Notes: generated from the letters alone by a model not told the origin. Positions 38,412 through 56,400 are shown, counted from the stretch's first letter. The stretch: 64,000 bases of DNA from Sipunculus nudus (GCA_026874595.1 CM049311.1:20766176-20830175), one strand, 5' to 3'. Numbers and translations: made by a program.

Positions 38412-38575
38412 GGGAGGGGGGGGGGGGGGATCCAGGACTTAGGAATAAGAGGGGTCCAGTGACAAACCTTAGGTCCCAAGGGGCTGAAACCCTTAAGAAA
38501 AAGTTTGCGACGGCTAAAAGGGGGGGGGGGGGGCACCCGTTGAGCCCCCCCCCCCCCTTCTTGGACCCGCTTCTG
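38412..38575 (+). repeat. Dispersed repeat with G and C homopolymers
   Basis: After a poly-G run it reads GATCCAGGACTTAGGAATA, contains GAAACCCTTAAGAAAAAGTTTG, passes a poly-G (38520-38532) and a poly-C run, and ends CTTGGACCCGCTTCTG, the inverted form of the CAGRRGCGGATCCA end. Both ends are therefore present, giving a short inverted-repeat element. Confidence 0.6.
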
Positions 38576-40479
38576 CTGCTTACGAGGTATGCATTACCCC
38601 GTTTCATTCCTTTAGCTTCCTTGCCTTAAACACCTTATTCGTCCTTCATATCTTCCTTACATCGATCTATCCTTTAAAAGTCTAACAATATTAACAAATG
38701 TAACCAGTCAAGGATCTTCGCAAAGCTGAACGCCCCCGCGACCCATTCAGTGTCGCAAAGTTAGACATCATCACTGGCCAGGTCTTCAATTTCTTGCAAC
38801 GAGCACAGCGGTACAAAATAAATGTAAAAGTTGTAGGTCTATCTATCTTATTGAGACAACATCCCACTGAAAAATCTATATATTATTTTAAATTTTGGAA
38901 TCCAATAGCAAACATTCCTCACCTCTTTTTATCACCCCCCCCCCCCCCACCCCGATAAAAAGCCCGGTTATCGGGCTTATCAGTTAGTAGTAGGATATCC
39001 AGTGTGAATATGTGATCGCAGTTATCAGACGTTGTTTCTCACTTCAACCACAAGGTGGCGCTCATATGCAGAAACAGTTCATTCTCCACACAGAGGATGT
39101 TTTCTATTTAATGTCAAGTATGAATCGCTGCCATCGGTCATACGCGCTGCACGCTTTTTTCACCGTAATCGAGCTATTTCTAGCGGAAATTGTAAACTAA
39201 TTCAGGAAATGAAGCAAATAGACAGCATGTATCGATAAAATAAAATTTTAAAAAGATGAAGTTACACATTATACATTTGTCTTTTCCCTTTATTTTATCA
39301 AATACTTGAAGGGTCTTAAATACTAATCCTAAAAAAAAAACACAGTTGTATCCAGATTCATTGACAAATTCTTAGCTTGTTGCATTTCTTAAGCTTTCAA
39401 AAATCCGGGCTCACTTAAACAAGCCTTATGAAGAGGATAAATCAAGTATATTTTGTTGATTTAATGAAACTGTTAAAATGGATAACTCGATTACTGTTGT
39501 CATATGGACACAAGTGGTCTCACGAAAAGTTTATACTGTATCGAGGAGTAACTGAAGAAGAAAGTATGGAACGCAATGCGTTGATCACTGGGCGTACGTA
39601 TTATCGGTAAATGGTTTGGATGAATAGCAAAAAGACCTGATGATCATATCATGTTTTAACTACATATATACATATAACGCTGGGGCTATGTTCAGATATG
39701 GGGTAATAGTAATATATAATAGTAATAGGCAGTAATTTAATTACTTTTCATAAAAAATAGGCAATAATAGATAATAGGCATTCCAAAAATGTTGAATAAT
39801 AGTAATAGTAATAGGCAGATGAGGAATAGCTTAATAGCTATTACTTTTAACTTTGTTGCACTCCTGTGTGTTATGATTTCATAATTTATTTTATGCGCAT
39901 AAACATAATGGCAGTTTAGGACTAAAACGAAGAGGCTGATGGCACAAATGACAACACGAAAAATAATATGACGATATTTTCTACTTTATTAATTAGGTTA
40001 GCTCCGGGTTACTTACACACTTCATGGTAAATGCATATTGAATTAATATCTTAAAAAAACTTATAAGCCTTTAGCAGTTCAATGACACATCAAACGCATT
40101 GTCGTGAGGAGCCTGAAACCTAAACAAGTTTATTTAGCTCGTAACAGCTTTCTTGGCTCCTTACTTTCTTTTTTTTTTTTACCTCACTGATATTGGTTTA
40201 ATGTACCAATCTGAACAATTGACACAGGTCTGGAAAATTCCTTTAAAAAATAAAAATTCAGGGTCAACTTATCATATCTTACGCATATCGGCTGCTTGGT
40301 CGTGCAGTGAGGGAAAGCTGAGACTGTTATTGTAAGTTTAGTGTCATTGGATTAGTATTGATATCACCGCTAGATGGCAGCAAAAGCCATTCGTCAGACC
40401 TGGATAAATATCAGCAGGGAATAGTACCCAAGGTTTTAAGTCAGTTCAGTCAACCGAGGTTGGGCGTTATTAACCATTT

Positions 40480-40740
40480 CAATAAGGCAAACAAAAGGTA
40501 TGGTTCTCAGGCACTTTTGTTCAGTGCGGCGGGCGATTTCTTTTTTACATTTTTTTTGTATGATTCGATAAAAATGTCATATGATCAAGGAAAAGCATGA
40601 TTATAACAGAATGCTTTTGCTAAACTGGTAAAATCACTGCATAACAAAGGAAATCTTATCAAAATTGTATTATTTTATCGTCTTGAAAGATGAAAATCAA
40701 AATTGACGCGGGCGGTGCCTGAGAACCATACCTTTATTTA
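40480..40740 (+). repeat. Block resembling intron 5 of peptidase copies A and B
   Basis: Shared landmarks in order: a G..GGGCG stretch, AACA..GCTTTGCTA-like, GGTAAAA.CAC, TAACAAA.G.AA, TTATTTT.TTCTTGA and GTGCCTGAGAACC..ACCTTT. Copy A carries these at 12770-12950 and copy B at 34870-35075. Diverged, so an older dispersed repeat rather than part of the A/B duplication. Confidence 0.4.
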
Positions 40741-40865
40741 CTTATTTTTTTTTACCAAGTCTTGGAGGCAAGGTAGAATACAAACACAATATCAGGTCCA
40801 ATTTAAATGTCTGGCCTCTAAAACTGACTATCGGATATTTGTTTTTTTTCTAATATTTAATTCGT

Positions 40866-45384
<4,519 letters not shown>

Positions 45385-47111
45385 ATCTAGTCTGTTTTTT
45401 TCTTCTCTCGTTTATTTTCCTGTCGCCCTTAATTTTCCCGATTCTGCTAGATTTCCATTAAGCCCCTTATTGCCTATATTCGAACAAACACGCACAGGAT
45501 CGGCGACATATTGGTTGTGCAACACTCTGTATTCAATTCAAGTGTATCCCGGGACTCGCGAAGTCTACATCAAACACACTTAATTGTTTTAATTGCTCTC
45601 AAGCCCGATAGGATGTATTGCAGCTTATGGTCACAATAAACATGGGTATCCGGGCACTAAATCGACCTTGTAGAGCCGGTAAACATATTTCTCCGTTTAA
45701 AAAGTACATATTTGTCCTTATAGGTGCCAGGTTTTCAATTTTTAAAATGTTTTAAAAATATCAAACATTCAGAACAGGTAGATAAATAAAACAATGTTTT
45801 TAACAACTCTTGAGCGCACTCACACCCATCCTGCGAGCACATTTCCGTTGTTACCTCGACGAGTAGTATGTTTTTCCTGTTTTACGACGCATGTTTGCGT
45901 TAAATCAAGAGCCAACTTCACTTGGCAGATAAATTATCAAGCAGCTTGAAGTGATGTCCATTTGTGATTGGGATCAATTCAACTGTTAAACACACTTAGA
46001 GGAAATGTTGCTCTTGCAGTGTACCCCTTGTACAGCGGATTTGAAATATTCCAATATCTAGTTGTCAACAGTGGTCCAGTTATCAATACTGAACACATGA
46101 GAAACGCTATGTTTATGTGACAGCGGCCGCAAACCAATATTGCAAACACCCAGTTGTGCCCTGTGGCACGCCAAAAACGCCCGGTCCACAGGTATCAGTG
46201 AGTATAGCTAGGCAAACGGCAGAGCGAGGATTAACACGCGTGAGGTTCGGCTAATACTCCAAACGGATTAAGTCGGTCCAAGCAGGCCCATGTTCGAGTA
46301 TACGGTTAGCAACAAAGATGTCTTATAAGACACTTACATGTCCGAATCCGCCCACATTGTACTTAGTAGCCACTTAATTAGCGCCTGAGGTCATGACTTT
46401 GATGGTATACATAAGCAATGCAGCTAATATCATGGTGCACTGCCCTGCAAAGGAAGGATTTGCGCGACATATGTAATTATTACACCGAGATTAGCTCTAA
46501 TACCCACGGATTAACGTTGGTACATCCAGAGATTTCTCGCTATGCAGAGTCATAGAATTAATCTGTATTAATCCTCGGTTTGGTATTCTGCACGTTCTGG
46601 TCACCTAGCAACACTTAGCTGCCTCCCGCGTCACGCCGTAAACATGCGTTTGTTTACTTGTATGTTTCAAGCCTTGTACATTTCAGGACAGCTGGTGCGG
46701 AATCTGTGATTCGCAGTTGTATTTGTTAGACCCAGTGCGTGGCGATGTGTCATTATGATATCGATATTACTGTACCGTGGGCATCAATGCATTAACCAGT
46801 TAACAGATCATATTATTGTCATTAGCAATCTGTACAGGTGAAATGGGTCAGGGCATCAGCTTGCATCAATAATATCCACACGATGGTCCCCATAGTTTCT
46901 AAAAGTAAATGCTAATTATTGAACTCATACTATAACATTAATAAATACACATTTTATATCTTATTAACAGAATATATAATGCAACATCTGTAATGCCAAA
47001 ATACAATGTATAGTGCTGTATTACTACTAGTATAATAAAATATAATAATACTTATATAAATAAAGTAATGATGATATTGTATTCAATGATATTTTTATTT
47101 TTAAGAAATTG

Positions 47112-47113
<2 letters not shown>

Positions 47114-47207
<94 letters not shown>

Positions 47208-47210
47208 GGA
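47114..47210. repeat. (TA)n(GA)n(CAGA)n compound microsatellite
   Basis: TA run, then GA run with one interruption, then CAGA tetranucleotides. Confidence 0.9.
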
Positions 47211-47743
47211 CAGCCTTTAAAAAAACTTGCCCCTTGACAAGGACATCTGCACAGTACATGGGCGTGCAACTCCCTTAGAAGTGAAAAACGCGTGAACAAA
47301 GTGTCGTTAAGAGGACATTGAGACCCAAAAATAAAACACTCATAAATATATAATATAAAAAACACGATGTTTACCTTCTACCTCTGCTTGAACAGCTTTT
47401 CTTTGAAGATTAATTGAGCATTACCCACATGTAGACCTGAAGTGTATTTGTAAGGTGTGTGTCAATTGGACCCTCATCGCCGCGGTATCTTGGTTCCTAA
47501 GCAATGGACCTACCTGACGTGTCAGTCCCTGTAATATGTCATGTGTTGATGATATTATAAGATGCAACCGGTACAATAGAGTGAATGGCACCTGGTTAAT
47601 AACGAACTTGATGGATGTTATGTTTCCTTCTATCAATCGTACTGTCTGTTAGTAGGTCCGTCGGTGTACATGATAGCTCCTTCCTCTGTATAAACCGACA
47701 CTAACTAAAGGAACTTTGGCAAAGTACATTAACAGAGTACTGA

Positions 47744-47747
<4 letters not shown>

Positions 47748-47804
<57 letters not shown>
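47748..47804. repeat. (AT)n microsatellite
   Basis: Pure AT run; open frames across it on both strands are artefacts. Confidence 0.9.
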
Positions 47805-47812
<8 letters not shown>

Positions 47813-48874
47813 TATTGATTGTAGTTTGCATTATGTATTTCAAACCCATAAAAAAAGTGTCTCCATTTACGTCAATGCGTCTAAAGGCCGGTGGCGTTCA
47901 TTCCTAAATGGACCATACAAAAATGTATCGATTCTCTTAAAATAATTGATGATTATTTTACAGCGCTTCTGCTGTAATCAACACTTTTGTGACGAAAACT
48001 TTGTTTATTATGATTCGTATGTATACATTTTATGCACATTTAATTTTAAGAACCGTTTGGGTTGGCAGTATTTTCATACAAAACAAGTCATTCCGCATGC
48101 CTTTTTTCTCTAAATGTGACCAGAACATTTTGTTATTTCACTATACATCTACTCTGTTCCACCAACCTGTTTAGACTTGTTATTCGAAGATAAATTTCTT
48201 AAAAGTTTATACTTTAAATAGTTTCCTATAGAAAACTGCATGTGAACTTTGAAGTGGTTGCTTAATAGGGCAATTAAGAATAGTTCAAATAACTCTCCAG
48301 TTAATAATTTTAGATGTTGATGATCTGGCAGATCAGATGTGTCAATGGTACTCTTTTTAATTTTAGATGGTCTAATTTGTAGAGTGTTTACATAAAACCA
48401 TCCAATAAGCAAATGTCAACTGCAGCTGAGGCAGTTTTTGCATGTGACCAATGACCATTAGTAGAGCTGAGATTATTATAGACTGATTTTCCTATTTTAA
48501 ATAATTCTCTTTCTTAAATAATGGTGCATATTTACCCTGTTGAAAACTCTCTACTTAATATGGACATGAGGGGATGGACTATAGCATTATGTAAGCTGTA
48601 TCATTTACTTGTCCACAGTAAGACGTACCCTGACGGTAGCAGCACCTTTGATCCTCTGACATGTCAGAGCAGCTCGACATGTCGATAAATGCGCTGAAAA
48701 TCTTAAGAGGGTCCGATCACCTATCTGACCTTTATTAACTTAAGGTTATTCCTTGGAGCTTTAATAAAAACAGACCGGAAAACATCGATATCACCGCACA
48801 CAGGCTGCTTGTTTTGTTTATATCAACGTGTTTAATTATAATATGTGGGGGCCCCCAAAAATAATCAAAACAAA

Positions 48875-49055
48875 ATCAACAAGGGCATCTTGCAGCAAGT
48901 CAGATAAGCACGAGCTTTGCAAATGGCGTTTTGCAACAAGTGACCTTTCTACCTCTGCATATATGCAACCTACCACCTTAGGTGACTTATTTTTTCCGTT
49001 TGTCAGCATTGCTGTTGATAAACAAGTTCATACATCCTTCACAAAGGGATCATAA
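48875..49055 (+). repeat. Diverged direct repeat, copy 1 (copy 2 at 49908-50115)
   Basis: Shared blocks: TCAACAAGG.CATC, CAAGTCAGA, GTTTTGCAACA.GTGACCTT, CTTCTGCATA-like, CCACCTTAGGT and AGCATTGCTGTT-like. In one frame both translate to a similar Cys/Ser/Thr-rich peptide (STRAS..KSDKHELCKWRFAT versus STRTS..KSDELEFCKCRFAT). The frame is short and stops soon in copy 2, so it may be a transposon remnant or a decayed exon. Confidence 0.6.
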
Positions 49056-49481
49056 GTACTTTTCACAACCAAAATTACCCTTAGATTATTAATATATACA
49101 GAGAGGAAGCAAGAAATCACACATTTTTATTTTTAATTCAAAAGTTGGTGAATGGGCATAAGTATCGTGATCGTATAACTCAGAAAAAACCGGACCCACC
49201 GGTAAATGTGTTTGTCATTATTTTACAAACAACCCTTCTGCCAAAAAAAAAAGTTCTATTAGAACTCAGTATATATTGGTAAATTGCCTTGTAAATTTGA
49301 TGAATATCTGGTCTCAAGCAAGCTAATGTCTCTAACGACTTATATGATTGACAGCTAATATGTTAGAGGCACATGGAAAAAATTGCTGACACCAGAGAGA
49401 TGAGGTTAACGCTTTAATTTATACATTTGCATGTTATACATGTACTTTGAGTTAATTCTTTACTCATAGGCGAATGTTAAG

Positions 49482-49808
49482 ATGATGATTAATGCATGTA
49501 AAGCAAGATTATTTGATATAATAGACGGCCTTTCCAGTGCGGTTTTCGGAGTAACTAAAGTCACGACAATTATACAAGCACTTTCGGTCTTATCAGAATG
49601 CCAACTGAACCGTGTTTTTATGGCTCACCTTGAATATATTGTGTCCCTTTTGGAATCAGAAATGACAGAACAGATAGCGCCTTATCTGTTTTTTCTGCCA
49701 TCTGCCGGTAAACTACATAACCAACTCATCGTGCATGCTGGAACAGTAATTCAAAGGAGCCAATTCCGATATCTGACGTCGGTTAAAAAAAAGACAATCC
49801 CTGGATGA
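49482..49808 (+). CDS. Unrecognised open frame, 108 codons
   Basis: Open frame starting ATGATG after an acceptor-like CTCATAG. The translation contains the helical-looking stretch LSECQLNRVFMAHLEYIVSL followed by LLESEMTEQIAPYL, and ends in a basic tail. Composition is more protein-like than the surrounding open frames, but there is no recognised domain and no matching splice partner. It could be a decayed exon or chance. Confidence 0.18.
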   Translation: MMINACKARLFDIIDGLSSAVFGVTKVTTIIQALSVLSECQLNRVFMAHLEYIVSLLESEMTEQIAPYLFFLPSAGKLHNQLIVHAGTVIQRSQFRYLTSVKKKTIPG

Positions 49809-49907
49809 TTTTATTAAAATTGGATAGAAAACGCAAATCCCATCGAATACACGTTGTTCATTATGTTTACATTTACAACATGCGTGCGTTGCTAAAATAC
49901 ATTGTAT

Positions 49908-50115
49908 TCCAAACATATTCAACAAGGACATCCGGCGGCAAGTCAGACGAACTAGAGTTTTGTAAATGCCGTTTTGCAACATGTGACCTTAACACTTCTG
50001 CACATAGCAACCAACCACCTTAGGTTACATGGTTTTTCTGTTTGTAAACATTGCTGTGTTTACTGACAGCTTGTAGATATAAAATCTTATACATCTGCCA
50101 CAGAACCGTTATCAG
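49908..50115 (+). repeat. Diverged direct repeat, copy 2 (copy 1 at 48875-49055)
   Basis: See copy 1. Offset between the two is about 1.03 kb. Confidence 0.6.
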
Positions 50116-50806
50116 AACTTTCCTTAACATTCATCCTTAAATTCTGTAAAAAAGGTTATTAAGTGAATAGCTGGCTTTACGTTCTGGTATCTGATCGAGT
50201 CAGACCATGCAGTAGCTTATACAAAGGTATCTCATACATAGGAATCTCATACAAGGTACGTACAAAGGTTCTTTTAGTGTACAAAGGCGGGCTCTCTTTG
50301 ACTATATTTACTCTAAAAGTATAATCATTTGCCGCTTTCTCATCAATATCACCGTCACTAATTGAGAAACTATAGCTCTAAATGTAATTGTCCCATCATG
50401 AACAAGGAATTATATGCTTATTGGAGCATAAAGAAGATGACATTAACTGCATTATGATTTGTATCTTCTGTATCTTGTATTTTCTGGCTAATATAGTCTT
50501 CAAGTAAAATTATTTTCGTGCAGTTTACTCTTCGAACTTTCGGAGGAAATTAAGATTATCAATCAATCAATATTGTAGCGGCTATGCCATGCCACCAAAT
50601 CACTCCGTCCTGCTGCCCTCTGGGGAATAAATTGGGAACTAATTATGCGCTGTAGTATTTTTGCGAGTTACATGATCAGATATGAATAATCGCATATATA
50701 CATACATGCCCCCCCCCCCCACGCACACAGACAAACAGAGCCGATAACAGTGCTCTAGTCTTCCCCTAATGGAGCGAGTTTTATAACAGGATCACTTACA
50801 ATGGGT

Positions 50807-50807
50807 A

Positions 50808-50847
<40 letters not shown>
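50807..50847. repeat. (AT)n microsatellite
   Basis: Pure AT run. Confidence 0.9.
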
Positions 50848-50850
<3 letters not shown>

Positions 50851-51172
50851 TTGGTTTTAAAATTATAATCGATGATTGAAAAAAAATACAGATGTTCGAT
50901 AATTAACCGATTATTTTAATTTTAAGTACTTTCTAAATTACTTTGAAGATTTACTCCTATATAAAATATTGACCGAAGTAAATATTCTAACATGTATCAT
51001 GGTATTCATAATGAAACCATCAATCCAACCGCATTCAGGGTCGTCTTGCCATCGGACGATTGTTGGCTGCACAAGGTTCCGTTTTGATGCTGTTTGTTAC
51101 TTTGTGTTCGTATATCTCTGACATGCATAATCGTTTTATGTGATTTTTCGATTAAATCGATTAATCGGCACA

Positions 51173-51173
<1 letters not shown>

Positions 51174-51221
<48 letters not shown>

Positions 51222-51229
51222 TAAAGGGA

Positions 51230-51264
<35 letters not shown>

Positions 51265-51290
51265 GAGAGAGAGGGGGGGGGGGGTTGTAG
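51174..51290. repeat. (AT)n, (GA)n and poly-G compound low-complexity tract
   Basis: AT run, then a short unique piece, a GA run with one GGG interruption, then poly-G. Confidence 0.9.
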
Positions 51291-52088
51291 GGGGTGTAGG
51301 TGCGTGTATATTTGTGTTTGTTTAGGGAAGGGGTGGGGTCGGGTGCATTGAGTATATTCGTACATTCCAAATTCTCATCTTGTATGCAAGGTTGATATTT
51401 TTGTGAAAGTTTTTGCAGAAATCCGGGGGCTGCATCACATGAAAGGTTGTATATATGCAGGTTGAAGATAAAATACCCTCGGCATATGCATGTGACTATA
51501 AGCGGAGTTTTGCGTAAGGGTATAGTCATTAATTAAGCCACTTGGCTGCCTGCATGTTACACACTCCCAGACCTGACGTAGGTACGTGTATAGGGCACGG
51601 TACCTCCAACTAAATTTTCCACCTGTGGGGAATATACTTTTATCATTTCAGTTTGCACCAAAATTTCGCGACAGTTACCCTCCCCCCCCCCCGGATATTA
51701 GAATTTGTAGAAACCTCGCAAAATTGGAGAAAATTGAATTACCTTTTCAATAATGCTTTCTAGATGGTATGGCAGAAAAGTTTTTTTATAATAAGACTAG
51801 CTGTTTGACACTTCTTCATTTGACACTGCGGCATTATTAAAAGTAATTTTGAATTTTAATTGCACGTCACTAATTTTTATTTCTATTATATATCTGTTTC
51901 ATGTTGTAGTTCTAATGTAAACATAGAAACTTAGGAATCAATATTTATACTATCTGTATATCGGACTATATATGTATGCCGTTTTCAGTGTTTTTATGTA
52001 TTGCGCACTTTTAAAATTTTTATGGAACATGCACACTATGAACGACTGTTGATGATGATAATGAAAAAAATAATAGTAATAATAATAA

Positions 52089-53006
52089 TGTCGCAGTGTG
52101 TTTTGGTAACAGACCACAAAAAGCACTAGAAGATACTGGAACCTTTATTTACCTGCAAATAACATACAGGGATCTGATCTGATAACCTGTAAAGCTGGCC
52201 AGCACACTGTCACCAATGCAAATGTGTTCTATTATATACTATTGGCTAACACAATATTATTCATATATTAAAATATTACAGTGGCAACAGTGGCTTTAAA
52301 AGTCCAAGCCAAATATTAAGCCTGACAATAACTACATGACTTAGTCCTCACAATATAGGAGTTTCAAGGTGAGTATTCCACAACAAATAAGTTAATTCCT
52401 TTAAATAATTGTTAATATTATCCATATATTAAAGTACTACAGTGGCAACGGTTGCTTTAAAAAAAAGACCGAGCCAAATACTAAGCCTGACATGACTACA
52501 TGAACTAGTCCTCACAATATAGGAGTTTCAAGGTGAGTATTCCACAACAAATAAGTTAGTTCCTTTAAATCTCAGTTTACTGTATATGTCAGTTTAAATG
52601 ACAATTTACTTCCTTCTTATAAAGGGAATTATATATAAAAAAATAACCACATGCAAGACGGGTAATAAACAAACCTGAGAACATACCTGCAAATAACATA
52701 CAGGGATCTGATCTGATAACCTGTAAAGCTGGCCAGCACACTGTCACCAATGCAATGGTAGGCTCAGCTGACCCTACTCCCAGCATGCCTTTCACTAATT
52801 TACATGTCATGCATGGTTGACACACAATGCAAAACTACAAGTTTCCCTCTCAAATTTAAATAACAGGCACTGGTGTAGTGCATCTGGACAAAACTGGTAG
52901 TCTGTAAGCTGGACACTACAAACAAGTGCATCCAGGCATATATAATACTGGTAAAAGGTTAAAGCACATGAAAAAATAATGAATACAAAAATAAGCCTGT
53001 GACACT
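52089..53006 (-). repeat. 3' LTR of the Ty3/gypsy element
   Basis: Near-identical to 59759-60675. On the element strand it runs (AG)TGTCACAG...CTGCGACA, with short inverted ends. If the AG is not counted the LTR is 52089-53004; including it makes the 5-bp target repeat fit. Internally it has two sets of direct repeats: a 71-bp identical pair (52151-52221 and 52685-52755) and a diverged pair of about 150 bp (52256-52402 and 52413-52568). Confidence 0.92.
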
Positions 53007-53022
53007 GTCCCCCCACCCACTT
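53007..53022 (-). other. Polypurine tract of the Ty3/gypsy element
   Basis: On the element strand AAGTGGGTGGGGGGAC lies directly against the 3' LTR, the expected place for plus-strand priming. Confidence 0.8.
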
Positions 53023-53428
53023 AAATGTCCTCCGTGACATTTAACACAGACGAATACACATTAAAGCAGTGTCCACACCACTTAATCTCACCACTGAGAT
53101 AATAGGAACATTTAACGCGTTGATTCTATGAATGATGATACAGATGTATGTATATAGTGGAGGTAATAACATCAGATATTCGTGAGTTCTACACAGTGGT
53201 AAGAACATTAAATATTAAAGCAGTGCTCTCAGTTCTCAATTCAAATTCACATGGTGCACATTCAATAAACCTCGATAGTTCACAGCTATCCTCACACACT
53301 GCGGTAGTATTAACACACTATAGTCGTAATAGCAATTATTGGGAACAATTTGTGCAGTTTTAAAGATTAACACTTAATGTACTGCATGTGTATCCTTAGG
53401 CAAGAAACATTCAAAATCAAATATGACA

Positions 53429-56400
53429 TTATACATAAACTGCTTGATCATTATATACGAGTGACTGGACAACCCAATCACCCCCTCTCATCCAATGAGG
53501 CTTTAATCTTACTCTGTTGGACCTTCTGGGCACAGAGGCATTATCTATCTCATACTGTGCCTCATTAGTACCATCATTTACAGCTAAAATACCTTCAGAC
53601 TCTGTACACTCTGCACTGACTATCTCTGGAGATGTTTCTGTATATACACATTCTCCTGTTCTGTCACTATCATTGACTTTGTCAATCATATGGAAACTAT
53701 GCTCAGAATCTGATTTTATATTAACCTCAGTACAATTACCATTATCCACATCGGGTGCACTGTCAGTGCTTAGCCTGATGTTCTCATAGTTGTCCTCACT
53801 TTGTGCATTATGTGTCTGCTGTCTCGGACACATGTCAGTAATATATATGGTATTATCATCATCAGAGCCTGTGTCAGATTCTAATGGGGATTCTGCTCTC
53901 TGTTCAGCGTGAGCTGGCTGCCTTAAAGGTACTGAATTTACATGCGAGGATGGTTCCAAAATTGGCAGTGAAATAAACGGGAGGAGCATGTTTCTATGCA
54001 ATACCTTGCTACTACCCTTGTTGTTTTCTGGTTTAACAATATAGACTGGGACATCTGGATTATGTTGATCAACAATGGTATGCACTGTGTTACTCCAGCG
54101 ATCTGCCAGTTTATGTTTTCCTTTTACACCTACATTCTTTACCAAAACTCTGTCCCCTTTTTGTAATACTGACTCTCGCACTTTTTTGTCAAAATACTCT
54201 TTATGTTTCTCTCCTGATTTACATGATTCTTTCAGAGCTATCTCATGAGCTGTCTTTAGCTTTTGTCTTAATGAACCAGCATAGTCATTACAGCCCCTGC
54301 TATCCTGTTCATTGGGATCTATTCCAAGGACAATATCCACTGGCAATCTGGGGTGTCTCCCAAACATTAAATAAAATGGAGAGAAACCTGTACTGTCATG
54401 TTGTGTTGCATTATATGCATGGACCAAGGCTGGAACAAAATTTTTCCAGCTCTTCTTTTGCTCCTCTTGTAGGGTTCCTAACATATTTAGCAAAGTATGA
54501 TTAAACCGTTCACACATGCCATTGCCCCTTGGGTGATAAGGGGTTGTTCTTGATTTTTCAATGCCTACTATTTTACACAAATTACTGATCACTGAAGACT
54601 CAAAGTTCCTACCTTGATCACTATGTAATCTACCGGGGAAGCCATAGTGGACAAAGTAATGGTCAAAAAGCACTCTGGCTGTAGTTTTAGCAGTTTGATT
54701 TCGAGTTGGTATGGCCTGGGCATACCTTGTAAAGTGATCAGTAATGACAAGAATATTGGAGTAACCCCCACTAGACTCTTCAAGCTGCAAGTAGTCTATA
54801 CACACTAACTGCATCGGTTGTGAGCTAGTTATGTTTACTAAAGAGGCGTTATGAAATGTGGAGGGTGTTTTTCTACAAATACACCTAACACAGAATTTAA
54901 CTCTCTTTTCAACATCAGTGGCCATATTTGGCCAGTAAAACCTTTGACTGACTAATGCTAACGTCCGGTCTCTACCCTGATGGCCTGCATCATCATGGAG
55001 ACCTGTAAGTGCAGTTTCTCTCAGTTTGTACGGTAGCACCAATTGCCATCGAGTTACCCCAAATCTACTGGTTCTTCTCCAGAGCAAACCTTCATGAAAG
55101 CACAGCTTTGGCCACTGTTTTAAGTATTTCTGAACCTCAGGGTCTTCCTCTCTAACATCTACCCCTTGTGGACGCTTCCCTTTCTCTAATAGGTATATAA
55201 CCCTACTTATAGTTCTGTCCTGGCGTTGTGCCATTTGCAACTCTACCTTACTGTATGTTTGCAGGGATGATGGAAATGAACCTACTGTATTTGCAGTAAG
55301 GTTATCTGTTTGGGCACTGAGGAGTAAACATTCACATGCAGCCACTGAGGCACTGTTACGGCCGAGTGTACATGCATCACCTATAGCCTGTACCATATCT
55401 GGTGTAATTTCAGCAGTTGACCCCATATCTTGCGGATGTGGATATCTTGACAATGCATCTGCATCTTTGTTTATTTTCCCGGACCTGTACTTTATGGAAA
55501 AATTGTAATTTGACAGTTCTGCTAGCCACCTGTGCCCAGTTGCATCTAACTTGGCAGATGTTAACACATATGTTAATGGGTTATTATCAGTTCTTACTAC
55601 AAACTGATTACCATAGAGGTATTCATGGAATTTCTTTGTTATTGCCCATTTCATAGCAAGGAATTCCAATTTATGGGCAGGGTAGTTGGATTCACTAGGT
55701 CTCAGGACTCTACTAGCATAGGCAATTACTCTCTCTTGCCCATCTTGCTCCTGATACAGAACTGCACCAAGGGCTGTTCTACTAGCATCTGTGTGCACGA
55801 TGAAAGGTTTTGTATAATCAGCGTATGCTAGAATTGGAGCTGAAGTGAGTTTTTGGATTAAACATTCAAAGGACTTTTGTTGTTCACTGCCCCATTTCCA
55901 GCTAGATCCTTTTTGTACACCTGTTTGGGGTTTTCTGCGTTTTCTCTTTGGAACATTTACAACCAGATCTGTTAATGGCTTTGCAATGGTGGCAAAATCT
56001 TTCACAAATTTCCTATAGTACCCTGTAAAGCCCAAAAATGTTCTCAAATCATCTACTCCCTTAGGTATGGGCCACTTTCTAAGAACCTCTATCTTTTCAG
56101 GGTCTGTTTCAATGCCATCTTCTGAAACTATGTGTCCCAAATATTTAACTCTTTGTTGCAAGAAGCTGCACTTTGAGGGTTTAAGCTTTAAGCCATTTTG
56201 TGCTAGACATGAAAAAACTGAATCTAACCGTTTTAAGTGTTCTTCAAACGTATCTGAGAAAATGATTATGTCATCTAGATAGATAATGCATTCTTTCATA
56301 TTGAGCGATTTCATGCATCTCTCCATTAAACGCTGGAAACTTCCTGGCGCATTGGTCAGGCCAAAGGGCATGCGGTTAAATTCATAAAAGCCGAGCGGAC

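Larger units (their letters stand above)
36801..40865. other. Intergenic, repeat-rich, no gene recognised
   Basis: Holds the end of duplicated block B (to about 36860), a copy of the short repeat also in intron 5 of copy C (36955-37060), a 130-bp tandem duplication (37521-37780), two dispersed repeats with G/C homopolymers (38022-38575), a poly-C run at 38935, an AATAG-rich stretch (39690-39860) and a block resembling intron 5 of copies A and B (40480-40740). Short open frames show no domain. Confidence 0.55.
45385..52083. other. Intergenic, no confident gene
   Basis: About 6.7 kb upstream of the unrecognised gene and left of the retrotransposon. Contains microsatellites at 47114-47210, 47748-47804, 50807-50847 and 51174-51290, a poly-C run at 50709, and a pair of diverged direct repeats (48875-49055 and 49908-50115). 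One open frame at 49482-49808 is noted separately. The stretch 45640-46900 is less repetitive, but no domain was recognised there. Confidence 0.55.

Noticed and set aside
38291-38629. Overlapping open frames rich in Gly and Pro on both strands
   Set aside because: They run through poly-G and poly-C tracts of a dispersed repeat; no domain.
53429-53789. Plus-strand open frames across the pol region
   Set aside because: They are shadows of the minus-strand pol frame and have no domain.
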